A DNA stretch of 64,000 nt from Desulfosporosinus shakirovi (lineage in GTDB: Bacteria > Bacillota > Desulfitobacteriia > Desulfitobacteriales > Desulfitobacteriaceae): assembly GCF_020595055.1 (NCBI RefSeq), contig NZ_JAJDOO010000027.1, positions 1 through 64,000 on the forward strand, written 5' to 3'. This document shows positions 62,357-64,000 of this stretch, piece by piece. The notes under the pieces were generated by a model that ran no database searches, had not been told where the DNA came from, and worked only from the letters and a program-made list of their open reading frames with translations. A program made the translations under genes and the position numbers. Positions within the stretch are counted from its first letter, which is position 1. The number at the start of each line of letters is the position of its first letter.

Positions 62357-62376
62357 AATGTCTGCACTCAATCCTA

Positions 62377-63795
62377 TTAATGTTGCCAATCATAAGCACG
62401 CTTTACTCCCGTTACTTTCGACGTCCATTCATCCAAGGCCACGAGATCATTGGGACCGAGCTCTGACAAACTTGTCTTTCCGAGACTTCTAACCCCCTCT
62501 TCCATTTCCAGGGCCATCGATTTGAGGACATTAGCCACACTTTTACTAGCCAAAGGGATATCCAAACGTTGCTTATAGGGAGAATTGTACCAGATCAACT
62601 GAGTTAACGGCTCCCAGGGAAGAATCTTCTGAATTTGGTTGTGAACTAATCCAAAGATAGGAACGGTTCCTAAATAGATTGCATCCGCACCTAAGGCAAT
62701 GGCTTTAAGGCATTCCCCAGGGGTTACATATCCTCCTGAAACCACTAAACTCACCTCTTTTCGAGCACCCTGCTCCCGCAAAAAGCGTTCCGCCCGAACT
62801 AAGGCCAATAAACTTGGAATTCCCATATCATCGCAAATCAACGGCGATGCTCCGGAGGCTGCACCTTGGGCGCCATCAATCACAATGACGTCAAAATCTG
62901 CTTCTAAACAGACGGCCAAGTCTCTTTCTAACCCTCCCGTCGCCATAATCTTAATGGCAATGGGTTTTCCCGCCGCTTCTGTGCGCAAATTCGAAACATA
63001 GTTTGGCCAGTCCCAAGGGCTCTGAATTCCGGGGATTACCGCCGAGGTAATAACCGATTCTACCGGTGAAATCCCCATTAATTTTTGGGCCTTTCCTTTT
63101 ACAGTGCTGGGTTCCTTACTAAAGTACCCCATCCTGGCCCCCTGACCCATCTGTACTTCCAACATATCAGCAGAGGCTACCCCTTGTGAGCTATGACCCC
63201 ATTCACTTCGGCTTATTTGCCAAATAAACTTTCCTGCTTCGTCACGTTCCTCTTGTAAAAAAGGTCCTTCTCCTGAATTTGTGGCAGTACCCATTTGTTT
63301 CGCCGCCCTTGCTAAGGCTCGTTTAGCTTCTTCGCTGAGACCTAACCCGAAACTCATACCGGTAATCATGAGCGGGATATCGATCTGAAGGGGTTTTTCG
63401 GCTTTGGCTCCCAAGGTTACCTTCATATCCACAGGAATTCTTCCTTCTTTAGGCAAACGTGCCATTTGGGCCGCCACAAACATCAGGGTATCGTAATGAG
63501 GCAGTGGTTTTGGGGATCCAAAGGGGCGCTGAATGAGCTTCCCCTCTTCCGCTCGCAAACTGATTTCCAGGATATTTTGTACGGAGGTACGACGTACTGA
63601 ACTCCAAAGCTCCATCAAATTTTCCGAGTACTTATCTCGCAGCAACCTTTCTATGACCAACCCAAAAAGCCGTTGGGCGATGGTTCGAAACCAACGTTTA
63701 CCAACGAAATAAAAAAAAATCAAAAGAATCCCTATAGCAATAAGTGTTCCCACAACTGAAAGTGCAACAATGAGCAGGGCCGTCTGTAACAACAA
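62377..63795 (-). CDS. FMN-binding glutamate-synthase-like protein
   Basis: 472 residues. One or two N-terminal hydrophobic segments (~5-30) precede a GltS-type FMN barrel: IPLMITGMSFGLGLSEEAKR, NSGEGPFLQEER, the substrate/FMN segment VIDGAQGAASGASPLICDDM and ADAIYLGTVPIFG. It has no glutaminase domain and lacks the Cys-rich 3Fe-4S loop of true glutamate synthase as far as I can see, so it belongs to the stand-alone GltB2-like proteins of unknown substrate. It precedes the valS T-box on the same strand. Confidence 0.87.
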   Translation of the reverse strand: MLLQTALLIVALSVVGTLIAIGILLIFFYFVGKRWFRTIAQRLFGLVIERLLRDKYSENLMELWSSVRRTSVQNILEISLRAEEGKLIQRPFGSPKPLPHYDTLMFVAAQMARLPKEGRIPVDMKVTLGAKAEKPLQIDIPLMITGMSFGLGLSEEAKRALARAAKQMGTATNSGEGPFLQEERDEAGKFIWQISRSEWGHSSQGVASADMLEVQMGQGARMGYFSKEPSTVKGKAQKLMGISPVESVITSAVIPGIQSPWDWPNYVSNLRTEAAGKPIAIKIMATGGLERDLAVCLEADFDVIVIDGAQGAASGASPLICDDMGIPSLLALVRAERFLREQGARKEVSLVVSGGYVTPGECLKAIALGADAIYLGTVPIFGLVHNQIQKILPWEPLTQLIWYNSPYKQRLDIPLASKSVANVLKSMALEMEEGVRSLGKTSLSELGPNDLVALDEWTSKVTGVKRAYDWQH

Positions 63796-63830
63796 AAGTC
63801 AATCCTCCACCTATTAATTCAAGCAACCAA

Positions 63831-63858
63831 CAGACTAAGCTTTAACAAGCTTAGTCTG
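63831..63858. terminator. Hairpin upstream of the GltB2-like gene
   Basis: CAGACTAAGCTT and AAGCTTAGTCTG form a perfect 12-bp stem with a four-base loop. It would end a transcript from outside the window. The last ~140 bases hold no reading frame I can support. Confidence 0.6.
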
Positions 63859-64000
63859 TACTGCTCCGTCAATAATATTCGCCGATCAAGTTAAATTTTA
63901 CACCTCTGGGATGTAAACTGTCTGCTGCCAGCGTAGTAACTGCATTAGGCGGTACAGCTGTTATTCCTGACAGCGTACTTGAGGATATAGTTGCGACTCA

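Noticed and set aside
63869-64000. Possible C-terminal end of a gene at the right window edge, minus strand
   Set aside because: The frame ending at 63869 reads well (ADSLHPRGVKFNLIGEYY), but the last codon at the window edge is a stop in the same frame and there is no start, so no gene can be supported.
1-64000. CRISPR arrays, tRNA or rRNA genes
   Set aside because: No regularly spaced direct-repeat array and no tRNA- or rRNA-like sequence was seen; the repeats present are palindromic and dispersed.

Overview
The window reads as a chromosomal segment of an endospore-forming, anaerobic Gram-positive bacterium of the Clostridia, most like Desulfosporosinus/Desulfitobacterium relatives. The grounds are inference from content: the conserved block valS-folC ... 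maf-radC-mreBCD-mrdA-minCDE-rodA-spoIVFA-spoIVFB-rng, a T-box leader upstream of valS, a ykkC-type riboswitch on a citramalate synthase gene, and a cell-wall-binding-repeat surface protein. Nearly everything is on the minus strand.

Region 1 (about 1-3,100) is accessory DNA. It holds small membrane and DUF6809 genes, a helix-turn-helix/PIN toxin-antitoxin-like pair whose PIN gene is frameshifted, and a galU gene of which only the first 13 codons (2844-2882) and the last ~60 codons (1399-1578) survive, facing each other across the inserted pair. Two diverged copies of a ~64-nt element lie at the left window edge and near the galU break.

Region 2 (3,108-25,900) is an exopolysaccharide locus: UDP-glucuronate-type epimerase, UDP-glucose dehydrogenase, an AT-rich block with acetyltransferase, Wzx flippase and Wzy-like polymerase, a radical SAM/SPASM enzyme, two GT4 glycosyltransferases, a decayed tandem copy of the priming glycosyl-phosphotransferase, and the intact copy. 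Then come an OmpR-type regulator and a convergent 1,913-aa hybrid histidine kinase with an apparently dead kinase head, a Wzz/BY-kinase pair, and an SGNH-fold protein that lacks its catalytic Ser and His. Together these can make, polymerise, export and regulate a uronic-acid-containing polymer.

Region 3 (26,000-29,500) has a large secreted CWB2 protein, a 37-aa membrane peptide and a candidate small RNA. Region 4 (29,500-46,600) is the cell-shape/division/sporulation block; RNase G, two radical-SAM-associated proteins, SpoIVFA/FB, RodA, MinCDE, PBP2, MreBCD, RadC, Maf and DUF4321. Its intergenic gaps carry a family of GTTCG-rich elements with inverted ends.

Region 5 (47,000-63,900) is metabolic: nitroreductase, a triple-RidA fusion, aspartase, citramalate synthase behind a ykkC-family riboswitch, Rex, a SPOR-domain protein, Pit/DUF47 phosphate transport, FolC, ValS and an FMN-binding glutamate-synthase-like protein. 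Three copies of a 217-305 bp GC-rich palindromic repeat with GAGGGTCGCG ends are scattered through regions 4 and 5. One of them, with a second palindrome family, separates the valS T-box from the valS start by about 690 nt.

The strongest undescribed-looking signals are the palindromic repeat families, the stuffed valS leader, the split galU with its two related elements, and the GTTCG intergenic elements. All assignments come from reading the sequence alone; no database search was run.
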